NCBI RefSeq assembly: GCF_040807025.1
Contig: NC_090952.1
Location: 3,364,001-3,428,000, forward strand
Reading direction: 5' to 3'
Length of the DNA stretch: 64,000 bases
Origin: Struthio camelus
Lineage: Eukaryota; Chordata; Aves; Struthioniformes; Struthionidae
Below, piece after piece: positions 26,045-39,138 of the stretch. The notes below the pieces were generated by a model, which saw only the letters and a program-made list of their open reading frames with translations, was not told where the DNA came from and made no database searches. Both the position numbers and the translations under genes were made by a program. How positions within the stretch are numbered: the first letter of the stretch is position 1; the number at the start of each line of letters is the position of its first letter.

Positions 26045-26165
26045 CATAACCTCCATTTTATAAATGGGAAGCTGAGGCACGCAACAGTGATGTGTCTTGT
26101 AAGTGGACCAGAGCACGCAGAAGAACAGGTTGCTGGTGGTGTGTTTCTCCATTAGACTACACAAT
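26045..26165 (-). repeat. MIR SINE fragment (minus orientation)
   Basis: The inverted MIR order is clear: 'ccattttataaatgggaag', 'ctgaggcacgcaacag', 'gtgtcttgtaagtggacc', then a terminal segment resembling 'tctccattagactaca'. Confidence 0.65.
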
Positions 26166-26173
26166 CGTAAATA

Positions 26174-26188
26174 TGAGAGAGAGAGAGA
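26174..26188. repeat. GA dinucleotide repeat
   Basis: Seven GA units. Confidence 0.8.
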
Positions 26189-27132
26189 AAAGGCTATAAT
26201 AAAGCACCGTTTTACCAGTATAATAACAGTGGGGTATATCTTGTGTTCACAAAAGTAGTTTGATGTTTAAAGAAGGTAGTCAGAGTAGCACAAAAAGTCA
26301 GGTATTCTCTAGAGACTGCTCTGTTTCCAGAAGCTTTTAATGAGTCAGATGCTGGAAGAGGCTCTCTTGACCATGAAATATAAATCAGTGATCTTCTAGT
26401 TTGTCTGATTTAGCTATTTCTGGATGTATGTGTCCAAGTGGCGGCTGAGCTCCTTGGTGTTATTTGCAGCTGATGAAGGCTTTGAAAAACTCCAGCCCTT
26501 GATTTCATAGAGTGGCTTGTTTTGAGCCAGATTTATACGATGTATGCATTTCGGGAAGGCATTCACAAGCTTCTCTCAAGCTGGTCCAAGATTTACTTAC
26601 CACTGCTGAAGTTACCCCTGGATTTCCAGGAGGATGCACAGGATAATGGAGGTGTGGTTCCAGTTCCTGGAGGCTGAGTCTCCTAGAGCAGTCATATTGG
26701 TATACACAGTAAAGGGATCAAAAATAGTTGAATGTAAGTAGACTAGTTCTGCTTTCAGCTGTCCTGTGTGGTTGCCAGTTGCCAGTAAAACCGAATTCTC
26801 ACAGTCTAAGTTTAGCCTATGTGGCAAATCTCCCTCTCTTGCCCTCTCTTTCTCCTCCTAAATATCATTTAATCTAATTAATCTAATTATCTGTCTAATC
26901 TATCAGAAAAGGAAATCTTAATAGCTAGCTAAGTATGCTGTATTAATAGTTATTTATTAGTGTTTGTTATATTGATCACCATCTTGCTGAGTTTCACTGT
27001 GCTGCAACCATGAAAACATAACGAAAAAAATCACAAGCCATTTCCCGTTTTACGACTAATGTTGGATCAACCCCTCTCGTCTCATCTCTGCATGCACCAT
27101 ATAAGGCTGCAGCCACTGTGAAATCGAGGTGT

Positions 27133-27167
27133 GGACACACAGGCACACACACACAGACACACACACA
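27133..27167. repeat. CA-rich imperfect repeat
   Basis: Interrupted (CA)n, with G substitutions at intervals. Confidence 0.85.
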
Positions 27168-28994
27168 AAAGACCATATCCTATGTCCACCACCCTCGTCC
27201 CTCAAAGGCCTGAGGGAATCTCTGCGGTGCCCCAGGTGGCACCGTCTGTCGGCAGGTTGTTCTCACTGGACAGTCTCACCAGCAGAAAGGAAAAATTCTC
27301 ACAAAGGTGTTTGGTTGTTGCATTCGGCTTTTTAACTTGAAGGGGTTCCTATATCTGAAGTTCTTTGTTATTTTCTAATCATTGAATTGCAGGCTGAGGT
27401 ACACTAGATAGGAATCTGATTGTGATTTTTTTTTCTTTATATTCTTCCTTTTTTTTTTTTTTGCAGTGCAGTACAGCCAAACATAGGAAAAAAAAAATCT
27501 CCCAACCCTTCTACTCTTGTGCTTCAACCACTGGACAATGCTCCCTCCTATAGGCTATTGTGTTTATTTTCAGCATTAAAGGTATGATCTTGCTTGCAGC
27601 ACAATATAGGACAGGCCTACCACAATGGAAGCCTATTTATAGAACGCCCTTAAGGTCAAGGAAAAGAATAAGCTTAATCCAGCTTCGATAACACAATCCA
27701 TCATAGTATAGTTACACTAGTGTTTATGAGGAAATAAATGATGATAGGCAGAGCATCACTAAATAAATCTTAACGTGGCCTCAGAAACGGTTGAGCCCTG
27801 CTCTTCGGGCTTCTGGCCCAATTCTAAGGGTAACTGTATTGCCTAGGAATGGCTTCTGCTCACATAGCTTTTTTACCTTAGTCGGCATATCCCTTTAGGA
27901 TTTTGGGGTGGGTAGGGGGTGATGTCTGAGCTGTGATGGGGACCTTTCATTCACTGTCCTCTTTGGGAATCTTTTTAATCTCTGGAGTGACTATCTACTG
28001 AAACATCCAAAGGAATGAGTTGGGGATTATTATCTTTTTTCATCTAGTGGCAGCTCTTTTTAATTGATAGATATCTCTTTAATTGAGACAGGTGTCAAAG
28101 AAGACAGAGCACTCACCACAGGAGACTCCTGTGCAGATGTTTCATCCATCAGCCCGTGCATACTAGCACTGCTTTCAGAGTGGGACATGCTGCCACCTGT
28201 GAACATGCCACATGTGCAGTTCACCATTGCTAAAGCTCTGAAGAGAGCCAGGATGGGGCTGAAACATCAGCTTCCTTTCCCTGTAGTCAGAGCACCAGAG
28301 CTGAGCTGTGGAGGAGCCGTGGTCACTCTTCCGCCCTGCTGCCCTGAAAGCAAGTGGAGAACAAAGTGTGATGTGAGGGTCACGACTCTGTCCCAAAGGT
28401 AGTTCCCACCCTGGAAGCTCGTAGCTCACTTCTTCGGATGAATCTCAGTTTCTTATTTTCCACAATGCAGATCCTCTCTGCAAACCTGGATAAAGAAGAT
28501 ATTAAATAAACGTACTACCTCACCCCACCCAAGGCTGATCTCTATTTTAATTCACCCTTTTCCTACCCAAACATTAACTGAAGCAAACCTCTAACCCCTT
28601 TCAGTAAAATGCCATTTAAAAGCTGTTTTAAAAGTGGATTTAACTAGGACCTAAAAACCAAAAGTTATCCATTGATAATACGAAAACATGTGTTCCCTGG
28701 CATCTCATGCCTGTTTGCCATTGCGTTACCATAGAGAGCACAGCGACAGCGATGGTCATGCTAGAACAGGTGACTCAGACATTGCCCTCACATTACCTGC
28801 TTGAAATGTTCAGCTGTCAGGCCTGCCATGTGTTCAGCTTAAATGATTACCAGCAATGATGCCATGGTAATGCTAGGCAACCTGCACACTAGGACTGCTG
28901 GGAAAATGTACTACAAATAATGTTTAACATTTTTTCCATGAAAAAAAGGCAAAGCCTTTTCCAAACACAGGTCAGCAAGCTCCCCTCCCCTTGC

Positions 28995-29110
28995 CAAGAA
29001 GAAAACAGGATCATCGCTTACAGACCAAGTAACTTCTGAAAAATCACGTGGAAGTTAGCAGGACAGCTGAGATGGGACTCAGGAGCTGGCTGCCATCTCT
29101 TCTGCATCTG
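28995..29110 (-). repeat. MIR SINE fragment (minus orientation)
   Basis: The inverted MIR order is visible: 'cagaccaagtaacttctga', 'aaaatcacgtggaagttag', 'gacagctgagatgggactc', 'aggagctggctgccatc'. The last parts match the known 'acccaggagtcctggctccc' tail of MIR copies. Confidence 0.6.
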
Positions 29111-29599
29111 AAATAGGCTTACTCTACAGTTCTGACCAGAAATTATATTTTACCTTTTTCTTATTCCTTCCTTCCTTGTAAGCATGAAAAGTGTTTTTTT
29201 CAGGCAGAAACAAGTTCATGCTCCCCATACATAAGGGAGTTTGAGGAGAAACATGATGGGCTGCTCCCGCCTCCAAAGGAATGCGTCAGGCCCTGATCCA
29301 AAAACCCAACAGCTGTTAAAGCCACAAAACTATGGCTGTGGAAGCGTGAAAAATGCTGAATCGACATAAAATTGGAGGCAAAGATTCAAAGCTAACCATA
29401 ATTAGCGTACTAAACATCTGACTGGAACATCTGTCTTTAATCTCCATCATCATTTTGCTAGTGATCTAATTCCTGACATACCCTTGCTCTGTCCCTGTTC
29501 CATGAACTCTTTTTCTCCTATCCCTTGTCTCATAGTGCTGTTCATCTACCTCATAATCATTAATTTTGGCTACAAAGTGACTATAGTCTAAACTGACAA

Positions 29600-29705
29600 G
29601 CAGGATTACTATCCTTATTCTACGAACAGTGATCCAAGCCACAAAGAGATGAGTGACTTCCCCAAGGTCAAACAAGGAGTGGCAATGACTAGATAGGGAA
29701 TGTCC
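29600..29705 (-). repeat. MIR SINE fragment (minus orientation)
   Basis: 'gattactatccttattcta' then 'gtgacttccccaaggtcaaa' then 'aaggagtggcaatgac'. The central 'tgacttgcccaaggtcacac' core of inverted MIR is well preserved. Confidence 0.65.
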
Positions 29706-30181
29706 TGCAAAAAAAAGTACGGGGGAATTCAGAAACGTTTCTGTTCATCACTGAGCAAAAGCCAAGACTTGTTGGATTTCTTTTTGTGCACAAAAAATAA
29801 GACCTCCCCAGCCTGAACGTTTCAGTCCTTGATGTGAGTCAGGCCTGGTGAGGACCTGTACCTGACTCTTCTACAAGTATGTAAGTATTTATCATGTCCA
29901 AACTGTCAAGAAATTAGCTGTTTCAGGATGGGAGATGCTGCTTTTGAATGGTTATTCCATTCTGAGCCCAACAGAGCTTCACCAGGGAGACATCTCTCAA
30001 AACTGCTGTTCTGACAGAAGAAGTTTTGCTTTTGATAAATCAGTATTTCCATTCTCTTGGAAAGTTTCCAGTCACCTGTGTCAGTGACCTAATCAGAAAA
30101 TGGACCTAGGGCACTACCTGAGCCACAAGACTCAGTTTCCCCCTCATCCTTTGTTGTTCGTTACCTCTTTTCTCACGAGGC

Positions 30182-30250
30182 TTACCTCTTGCTGCCAATA
30201 CAGCCTTGGCATTACCTCTTGCTGCCAATACAGCCTTGGCATTACCTCTT
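30182..30250. repeat. Exact 30-bp tandem duplication with a third partial copy
   Basis: Two identical 30-base units (30182-30211 and 30212-30241) begin ttacctcttgctgccaatac, followed by the first nine bases of a third unit. Exact identity implies a recent duplication, a polymorphic minisatellite or an assembly artefact. Confidence 0.95.
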
Positions 30251-33200
30251 ACCCACAGCAATGCCAATGACAGCAACTGGATTTAGAAATCAAGGACAGA
30301 ACAGCTGTCTTGAGACAAAGTGACATAGTTTATTGCCCTCTGGCACTGCGTGAGCCTACTGTCAGCACGTGGCAAGTCAGCTTTTGTCAAAGTTTAACGT
30401 GGGCTTAATGAGCAGAAGAAAAACTTTATGGTTGAAATGTTGAATATTTCATGTAAATGGTAAGTGATAAAACTCATTTTCCTGTTAAGCAGTTTTAAGG
30501 CAAGCGTTATCTTTCTGTGCAGCCACTATTCTGAGGGAGTGAAGCAGATATTGCTTTAGATGGGAAACTCAGTGGGGCAAGGATGGTGTATTTGCATTGG
30601 CCCTTGCATATCCATGCTCTAACATTGGAGCTACTGCAATGCAAAGAAGAGAAATGGCCTTCTCTAAAACGCAGCACAAAAATGAAGGCATTTCTGCAAA
30701 AAGGAACCAGAAGTGAAGCAAATGTGTTAGAAGTGTGTCCTGCATGTTCAGAATAGTCCCTAAGATTACACAACTCACCCCGTGCTGTTATTATCACTGA
30801 TGTGGTGTTAGCCTCCAGCACACAGCTCTCAGTGTGGCTTAACTCCTGGGTCACTGGGATAAAACTGGAGCACTGCCTATCAGATGCTGTAGTTTATCAA
30901 GCTTTACTTTTCTCTTAAAAGCCTAGGCAGCAGTTGTCTACCCTCTTTAGGCCTTCAGCAGTAGAACAGCATTGCTGGCCAACAGTCAGAATCTCTCTTA
31001 AATTTGGTAACATTTAGGTCAGAGGGGAGAGGCAAGAGGAAGTCCCTAGGTCCCAGTAAAGGAGCCAATATGAAGCACAAATGGGAAAGTATCGGTCTGG
31101 TATCTAAGCCCAGCAAGACTAGCAAAGTCAAGGACAGCTGAGTGCAGGAACTGCCTCATATATTCTACAAGCATCCCATTAGAAATTGCCAGCAACCAGC
31201 AATCAAACCCAAGGCTCATTCTGGTGACAAATACCTGGAAGAGGAGAGCAATTACAACCTGATGAAGAAGGAAATGGTACAACTCTGCATGGGAGGGATG
31301 TCCATATGGAGTCAGGAAGCTGTAATGTCAGTGGTGCTGGTGTCCTCCATCATGCCGAGATGATCCTGAAGGCACTGCAGAATGCTTGAGCAGCATGGAT
31401 TAGAGGCGTGTTTTTAAGTGAAGGAAAGCATTCAGATGATCCCTTAAAACACTCTTATGTTATGGAGTAGAGATCGGCAGCACTGCCTCCTCCAGCCTGC
31501 TGTCACCCAAGGCTCCAGAGAAACCTGGACAAAAGGAATTAAATATTTAGAATATGTCTTTAAACAGTGGAACCCTTGCGGAGGGGTAATGTGGAGGCTG
31601 AAAACGCATGTTGCTTCAGAGAGCAACGTGAGCAGTTTCTGGGAGAAAGATCCATCTCAGCTGTGATATAGGAAGAAGCTGTTGTGTGTTCAGGAAATCC
31701 TTAAATTGCAGCCCCCTTGTGGGTTTTTTTTTTTTTCGGATGTATAGGGGAATAACAAAGTATTTGCCCTTAGGCCTGCAGCTCTGGACACTACTGGAGA
31801 CAGGCTATCGGCCTGGATTTTTTGTGATTCCTTCAGAGCTCAGGTCTCTGCCTTTTGAGGGAAAGAGGGACCGGGTTGCTGGAATGATGGGGACTGGCCT
31901 CAGTAAGCCATTCTGATTCCAGTGTATAGCAGTAGCACACACACATAGATGCAACTACTTCAGTGCATGATGTAGCCATGACTGTTTTGGCAGCAGCTTG
32001 TCATATGTGTTCTTGCTGCTCTCCTAATCGATTCCAAGGCTGAATAAAATACTCCAGGTTGGTATGAGCTCTGAGCACCAAGGCAGCTCATTTCTTAGCT
32101 GCAAAGGATACTAGCTTCCAGAAGAGGTGAGGAAAGGAGCTATTGAGAATCAGTAACATCAGTATATTGCTGGCACTGGTTCTCAGGAGTATATTTAGCT
32201 CCATTAGTGTTACGTTAATGATGGTTAAGAACTGGATGATTGCCCCTTGGATAAGATGAAGTATGCTTGCACACCACTGACAAAAGCCTCCCTGAAGCAG
32301 AAGCTGCCTGGAGGAATAGAAAGCTCAGCTTTATATCCGACCTGTTTGTAATGGCACCTTGAAAGGGCATTCCTGTCAACAAATTAGTATATATATTTTA
32401 CTCTCTGTTGCTGCAAGTTTGTGGATGTGAATTTAATGCCGATGCACAGACACTGGCATGCAGCTTATCTTTCAAAGAGATGTCGGTATCCTGCTCTGCC
32501 TGTAGCCCTGGACTCTGACCTGCTGTGCATCCAGGCTCTTTAAAGCCACCATCTGCCCTAAAGACTGCCAGGTACTGTCTCAGAAATGAAAGGAAAGTGC
32601 TATGGGCCAGGAGGAAGGTACACGAGAGGCAAACTCCTCACAGTGCTTCCTTCAGGCAACCAAGGACAAGCAGGAACAGGGCCATTGGGAAATCAGAGAT
32701 GACTTTTCTTTCCTGAGCACACTTTTACCTTGCCAGCAGCATACCTCCCTTCTCCCCACCAGCTTCCTCCTCCTTGCTGTGCATCGGGTTTTCCCAGGCT
32801 CACTTGCTCTGTCTGCATTCAACAGTACGGGGACAAAGCCTGCCTCATTTTAAAAATCTAATCCTGTATTACTGAAGGAGCTGAAATTAATCTTACTCTT
32901 TATATTTGATCCTGGAGAGGGTTTGCATGTGCACTGGCCTTTCTGTCACTAACACAGCTCTAGGAAAAATGTCTTTCACTGCAGGACAGTAAGCGGTTCC
33001 CCCTAAGGATATCCATGTAGGTCTTGCAGGTTATGAGCAATGTTTAGGACCTAGGAGTCTGTTTTTTAAGAAGATCTACAGATAGGTTAAGCCTTCTGTA
33101 ACGTGTTCCTATCCCCTTTGATACCGTTACAGACCGGAGTCACTAAGAAAGAAGGGGGAAAAAAAAATCTCTCACTGTGAGCTGTGCTACAAGCTCTCAC

Positions 33201-34879
33201 TTTGCTTGATGCAAAATGAGCTGAGTGCACGGATGCCTTGTAATCTGCATTCCCAGCTTGGAATGACTTGATTTATTGTTTATGTTGACTCAAGGAGGGG
33301 AAAGAAAAGGGGGTCATAAAATAAAGACAGGCATATTTCTCGTGCTGCCACCAGCAATCCAGAGCAGAGATACAGTACTCACTGTGCTGGAGATAAATCG
33401 GGAGAAAAGGGAAGACAGCAAGGTCTTGCAAGGAAATAAGGCACCAAGTGTTAATAGAGACATTTAGAGGTAGACGAGCAGGCAGGGCCTTTTGGCATTT
33501 CCCAGCAGAGTTGGGCAGCACCCTCTAGTGGGATCTCTGCCGTGGCCGGCTCTCGGCAAGCATCCAAAGGAAGGTGAGGTTGTGCAGCCTTTTCTCCTGC
33601 TAACTACTGGAAGGCCCACTGAAATCACCAACACCTGCTCACACAGGACGATGCACACCCCTTTGGCATGAGGACCTTGTCCAAATGGGTGAGAGAGAAC
33701 GGTGGAGATGCCAGATGGGCTGCTCGATGGCCAGGGAGCTGCCTTGAATCACAGAGCAAAAATCAGTTCCCTGCACTGCCCCGCATAGCCCTGGCCGGGT
33801 CCTTCAGCCCTGCTCTGCCTCTCTTCTCCTCGAGATGTGACATGGAGCCGTTGCGCTGCCCTGCCTCCGCAGTGTGTGGTGTGGGTAAATATGCTAAGGA
33901 CTGCAGAAGACACATAGGTTTTGTTCATGGTTGCAGCTGGGTTTCCCAAGCTGGGTCCTTACCCTTTCTGCTGTGGACAGGCAATAGTTAAAGTCTTGAT
34001 GCTCTGTTATGAATACCCAGAGAAGAGACAGCCAAAAAGCCTCCATCTCTTCACATTTGTTTACTTTAAATCTCTTTTCCTTTTCTTGGTAAATTGAAGG
34101 GAAGATTTTCAAGCTCCCAGCTGGATCAGAGAGCTCTCTCTCTTCTCTTGGAAGAGGATGTGGCCAGAGTTAGGAATCAGAGCAGAGCAGCACAGGCACT
34201 CCTCTAGGGGGAAGGAGCCGCCCGGGGGGCCAGGATGAGGTCAGAGCTAAACCCCAGGGCATTTACCTCATTGCCTTCAAAACAGATATCACCAAATTCT
34301 GCAACTTCTGCTTACAGGAACCTCCTGGTTCGCTAAAGGTGCCTGATATTTGATGATGAGATTTCAAAGCACTAAGGCACTAAGGGATGCAGTGTAAATC
34401 CTGCATCTCTTGGAGAAGCTTTTGAGATCAAGAGAACCATATGTGTATCTTCTTTCAGACTGCCAGGGTCTGCAGCACCCGAAGGCCAAAAGCACTGCAG
34501 GCATCGCAAACTGTAAAGTGGGAAAGGGACTGACACTTAATACAGAGCAGATGCGCTCAGGAAGAGACCACAGTAAAGCAGAAGAAGCGGTGACAAAAAC
34601 CCGTGACTCAGGCAAGTGAGAAACTTGGAGGAATCAAAAATCGTCCTACAGAAATTTGCTATTAAATTTGCTACTAACATTTTGAAACAGTGTTAACCCC
34701 AGTCAGTGCAATACCCAGCCTCGGCCATGAAGCAGAGACTGTTGGAAATCTGCAGTCTGTCAGGCACTGAGGTGTGCTCAGTGCTGCGTGAATGGGCCTG
34801 TTGATACTAGAAGGCCAATGACTAGTTAAGCATGTGCTTCAGTCCGTGCCTGGATCACTGCCACATCGATTCTAGTCTT

Positions 34880-35225
34880 CAGGTGTTATCTTTAGAGATA
34901 CTCAGTTCAATTCTTGTAAGTTATGAAGCCATTTGTCTGACTCAGGTCCTGAGGCAGTGAGTTCCACAGGGCAATTACAAGTTGCCTAAAAAGACTTTTC
35001 TTCATCTCGTTTAATGCTTTGTCTCCTCATTCACAGCGTGCCCTTTTGTTCCCAAACTACAGTTCTGAACATCACAGACACATCAACCAACAAATGACCT
35101 CTGAAGATTTTATGGGATATATAACGGAACAAATAGCCTCTTCTAAAATACCTTATTTATTTGTTTCATAAATCTTGATTATGTTGCTGTATCCTATTCT
35201 TCTTTCCAGACTTACGAAACTGCTC
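34880..35225. repeat. Probable ancient interspersed repeat, type uncertain
   Basis: 'gaggcagtgagttccacagg' followed by 'cctaaaaagacttttcttca', and later 'aataccttatttatttg' and 'cttgattatgttgctgtatc', are in an order I associate with an old interspersed element of reptile and bird genomes. I cannot name the family securely. Confidence 0.3.
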
Positions 35226-35689
35226 TAAAGCCAGCTAAGAAAGTTGCAAGGTTTTATTTTTAATTTTTTTCTTTAATGCCACTGTGAGAAAGATCACAGC
35301 AGAAAACGATACCAGGCACATAACATGTTCACAGGGCCAAGCTTAGCCACAAGCAAAGCAGCTAGTTGCCTAGGGATCTGCTGTCCTGGGTCTGGACAAC
35401 CACATTTCACTCAGACTCAGCTGCCTGCAACCAATCCCATCATCTCAGGCAGCACAGTCAGAAAAGGGAGGACTCATCAACATACTACATTCACTACATT
35501 CTACATTCCCCATCTCTTCTGATGCTGAACTGGGAGAAGAGCTGGTTCATGACCTGATTTCCTATTTCTTTCAGGCTGCAGTCTACTATTCCATGGTATG
35601 TTGCAGTTTGCAAGGAAGCTACCACGAATATGGGCCTCTTTACAATCTTGATCTTAGTCCAATGTCTGGTGAGATCACCAGAAAGATGT

Positions 35690-35790
35690 GGGGCAGAAAC
35701 AAAGATCATAAATGTGACAACATCAGACGAAGTTAATGGGAGCTTTTGTACTGACCTCAGTTTGGGCTCTTGGATTAACATTAAATCTAA
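35690..35790. repeat. Old amniote interspersed repeat fragment
   Basis: 'gaagttaatgggagctttt' and 'tactgacctcagtttgggct' resemble the common reptile/bird repeat motif 'gacttcaatgggagctttgc'. Related pieces appear at about 49015-49095 (inverted) and 49950-49990. The family name is not certain. Confidence 0.35.
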
Positions 35791-36827
35791 GAGCTTTCTG
35801 TACTGTGGTTTCACCCAAAAGAGCCTGAGATAGGTCATCTCTCAGGCTTTCGATTTGTTTTACCAGTTTTGTCACAGAAAAAGGAGATGGATCATTCTTA
35901 GATACCCAGTGCAGCTTATTCCCAGTTGTGCACAACTGTGAAGGGGGGGAAAGGGGAAGAAGAGGAAAGAAAACAGCTTTCCAGTTGATCTAGCTCCAGC
36001 ACAGTGCATAGATTTATCTTTGTGTTCAAGAAAGCAAATAGATTCCTAAAGGCAAACAGCCACCTTGATTCACCAGTGAGATTAAGAGCATGTTAGCAAA
36101 GCAAGAATGAATCTTTATAAAAAATGAAAGAAGAGCAGGCGGGTGGAAAGAGCAATGAAGATGAAACTCAGTGAGTTATCTAGGGCATGTAAGAAAACCA
36201 TCAGCCCAGCAAAAATGTGAGACGAGAGCACGGGAGGTGAAAAAAACCCCAAAACCCAAGGCATTATGTTTTATTAATTGTACTATTTTGCATTTAAATA
36301 GCATCTTCCTACTAAGAAGATGGACAGACACACACATGCCTGTCTATACAGCGCAGTCACTGAAGACACTCCCAGGCCAGCAGGTCAGAATTGGAGGCTG
36401 GCAGCCAGGTGACAAACAGCTCAGTAGGGGTTGTGTTACTCATCTCAGACTATTTAGATTACAGTGTGCTAGGTCTTGTCCATATACTTAAAAACTGCAT
36501 CCAAATACACATGCACATACACACGCCCACATATACACAGGCACACAACACCCTCACTAGCAGCTTGCAATTTGATGTGCAAGGCAGGCAATGAAAAAAG
36601 CCCATCCAATTCACCTGGGAGGTCCAAAGCACATTTAGGATTCAGACTTCACCCTCCTGTGTAGCACAGCAGGTGCCACCACCTAGCTAAGTTACAAGAC
36701 CCAGGGATGCTGAAGCAAGTGCTAATTCACGTGAGAGCAAGGGACCCTTTCATTTGTTCCTCCCGTTGTTCCTCTCTCCTATCTTCTTCTTCTCACTTCC
36801 GAATCTGACGAGAGGCAAGACACTTAC

Positions 36828-37098
36828 CATGTTTGCAAAGCAGAGCACTGCAAAACTAAGAAAATCCACCTTTACAGCTGCCCCTGCAATTTCTGTTCCT
36901 CCTACACCATGTATACATGCTGTGACTGAGGCTTTGAGAATACCTTTGTTTTGTACTTTGCCATTGACATCCTGTACCTTGCAGTGCCTCAACCAGACAT
37001 TGCCTCGGGCATATTCACCATGCTCTCTTGCACTGATCTTAGTTAGGCAGAAGCAATATTGTGAGCCTTGCATCATTAGACTGTGCAGTGCTGTCCAC
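36828..37098 (-). other. Orphan exon candidate with a strong donor, unknown family
   Basis: On the minus strand the segment ends at a near-perfect donor (CATG|GTAAGT, intron from 36827). It can begin after TTGTTAG at 37099, giving 90 open codons with no stop. The peptide has an internal 'ISAREHGEYARGNV' and a hydrophobic C-terminal part ('VDFLSFAVLCFANM') that could be a membrane segment. I recognise no family, and the acceptor has a poor pyrimidine tract. It is kept only as a candidate. Confidence 0.12.
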
Positions 37099-39080
37099 CT
37101 AACAAGAGGCTTTTACTGATATCTGTGATTGCAAAAGTCTTGTTGAAGAAATTAAGGATGTGACTCTCTCGAAATGTTATGATCTGGTCCTGGATAGAGG
37201 AAAAGAGAAAAAAGGGAAAGTCATCAAGTAAATTGTTTGCTCAGCTCTCATCTTTCATCTTTGACCTAAAAGATCATGTTATGTAGCGCACTGTGTTTCC
37301 AATTGATTTCCCTGAGAAGGAGGAAGATGAGTCCAACCATCTGGGATTTGAATCTATGGCTGGTGAGACTGTAGGTATTCCTAGAGCTAGGTACTCCTTT
37401 AAGCATCTAGTATTCCTACTGGGTGCTTAAACGGCTGAGCAAGACTGATGAAAGAGTGAGGGTAGAGTGCACGAAACAGGGAAAGTCATGTTGCTGAAGG
37501 GTTTTGAAAAACCGAAGCAAAAGAACTGTTGAGGATATGATACTAGCCGAGAAGCGAAGTAAGGAATCCTGGAAGGTACCCTCAGCAGGATGAAGTAATA
37601 ATTTGCCTGTGCTGGTAGCATCACTAGGGCAAAAGGCCATGTTTGCAGCCAGATTGCAGCAAAAAGGTGAACTTCAGCAGAGCTCTGTCACTTGGCATGG
37701 TTAGCAATCCAGCCTATTTAACACAGGGCATATGCAGCATGGTGTATTCCAGTTTTATACCACTAATACTGATGGTACTGATTAGTACACCAGCCTAAAA
37801 TTGGATCCATTCTGTGGAGCACTGGACACAACTGCCTGGGAAACCTGAAACAGCACTTGTGGACAAACGACTGTGTATGACTGGTGCCCATAATAGTAAG
37901 AGAACTGAGAAAGTGTTTTGCATCTTCTTTAGAGGACATATTCATATTCAGATCACTGCACCATAGTCCTTCATCTCCCAGGGAGCGTAAGAAGTGGCAA
38001 CAAAAGCAGATTAGAAGATGTGAGGCACTGGTAGGGAGGAAGAATTACTTTGGCCTCATGCCCATGTTTTATCTTGTTTAATTTCAGGATGTGATTGCTA
38101 CTCTTGATGAAAGCCACAACAGAGCACATGGCAGTATTAGGCCACTATGCTTAGGATCACATTTACTTCAGAGGGCTGCTCAGCCCTCTGCTTTTTGACT
38201 TGATAGGAAGAAGACCCGAGGCAGAAACTCTGCTGCAACTGGGCTAACTTTGGTCCCTGAGACTAGACGCTTTCCAGGCGCAGCCTGATGGAAGAGGATG
38301 AAGAGACATGCTTGAAAAGTGGAAACCAGGAGAGTTTTACCAGAAGTAAATCATGACAATCCAGTCCATCCTAATCTCCTATTATGTTTGAAGAGGTCAG
38401 GAAAGCAATTAAAAAGGAAATCCACGCAAAAAAGTCTAGACACTTGACTTTTGCAAAGCTTTTGAAAAATTATTGTGTGACCACTGGGCGCCTTCTGCTT
38501 TGCAGCTCTTCATTATTACAAAATTGCTTGGAGGCCATAAAAAGGGAGAGCACCTGAGGTTTCCTCCTGACGAGGAAAAGGAGCGACTCCAGCTAGGGTC
38601 GGGGTAGTCCATGGTGACGCTTGATCCCCTCCCATCGAACATCTCTGTTCAACAAGGCAGGAAAAGGACAAGCCAGAAGCTGAGGCAAAGAAGCTGGTGG
38701 TGAGGGGAGGGCTAGGGGAGAAGAGGGAGATTAAAGAGTTCCCCCTTGGGGAGTACAGAGCTCGCTATGGGATTTCTACAGTTCCTGTAATTTGCAGCAA
38801 CCTTTAGGACACTCTGAGGAATTACATTTCTCTTCCTTTCCTCCTTGGCTTGCTCACAGCCCAGCATCAGAGGAATGAGAAACAGGAACTTGGGACCTTC
38901 CAGAAGGAAAGATCCAGCCTTCGACTGTGACTGCTAGTCGCAATGAACAGATGCAGGATCAGCAGGTTTGGGCCAACTCAGATGTGGGGGCCAAGGTGAG
39001 GAGCAGCATGTCTCTGCTGAGTACGGAGGAGGAGCTCCTCCAAGTGAAAGGGTTTTCTAGGGAAAGGAGAGGGTAGAAAA

Positions 39081-39138
39081 CAGTCTCCATCATGTACAAG
39101 CATTACTGCCAGTCTCCATCATGTACAAGCATTACTGC
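39081..39138. repeat. Exact 29-bp tandem duplication
   Basis: Two identical 29-base units (39081-39109 and 39110-39138) begin cagtctccatcatgtacaag. Confidence 0.95.
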
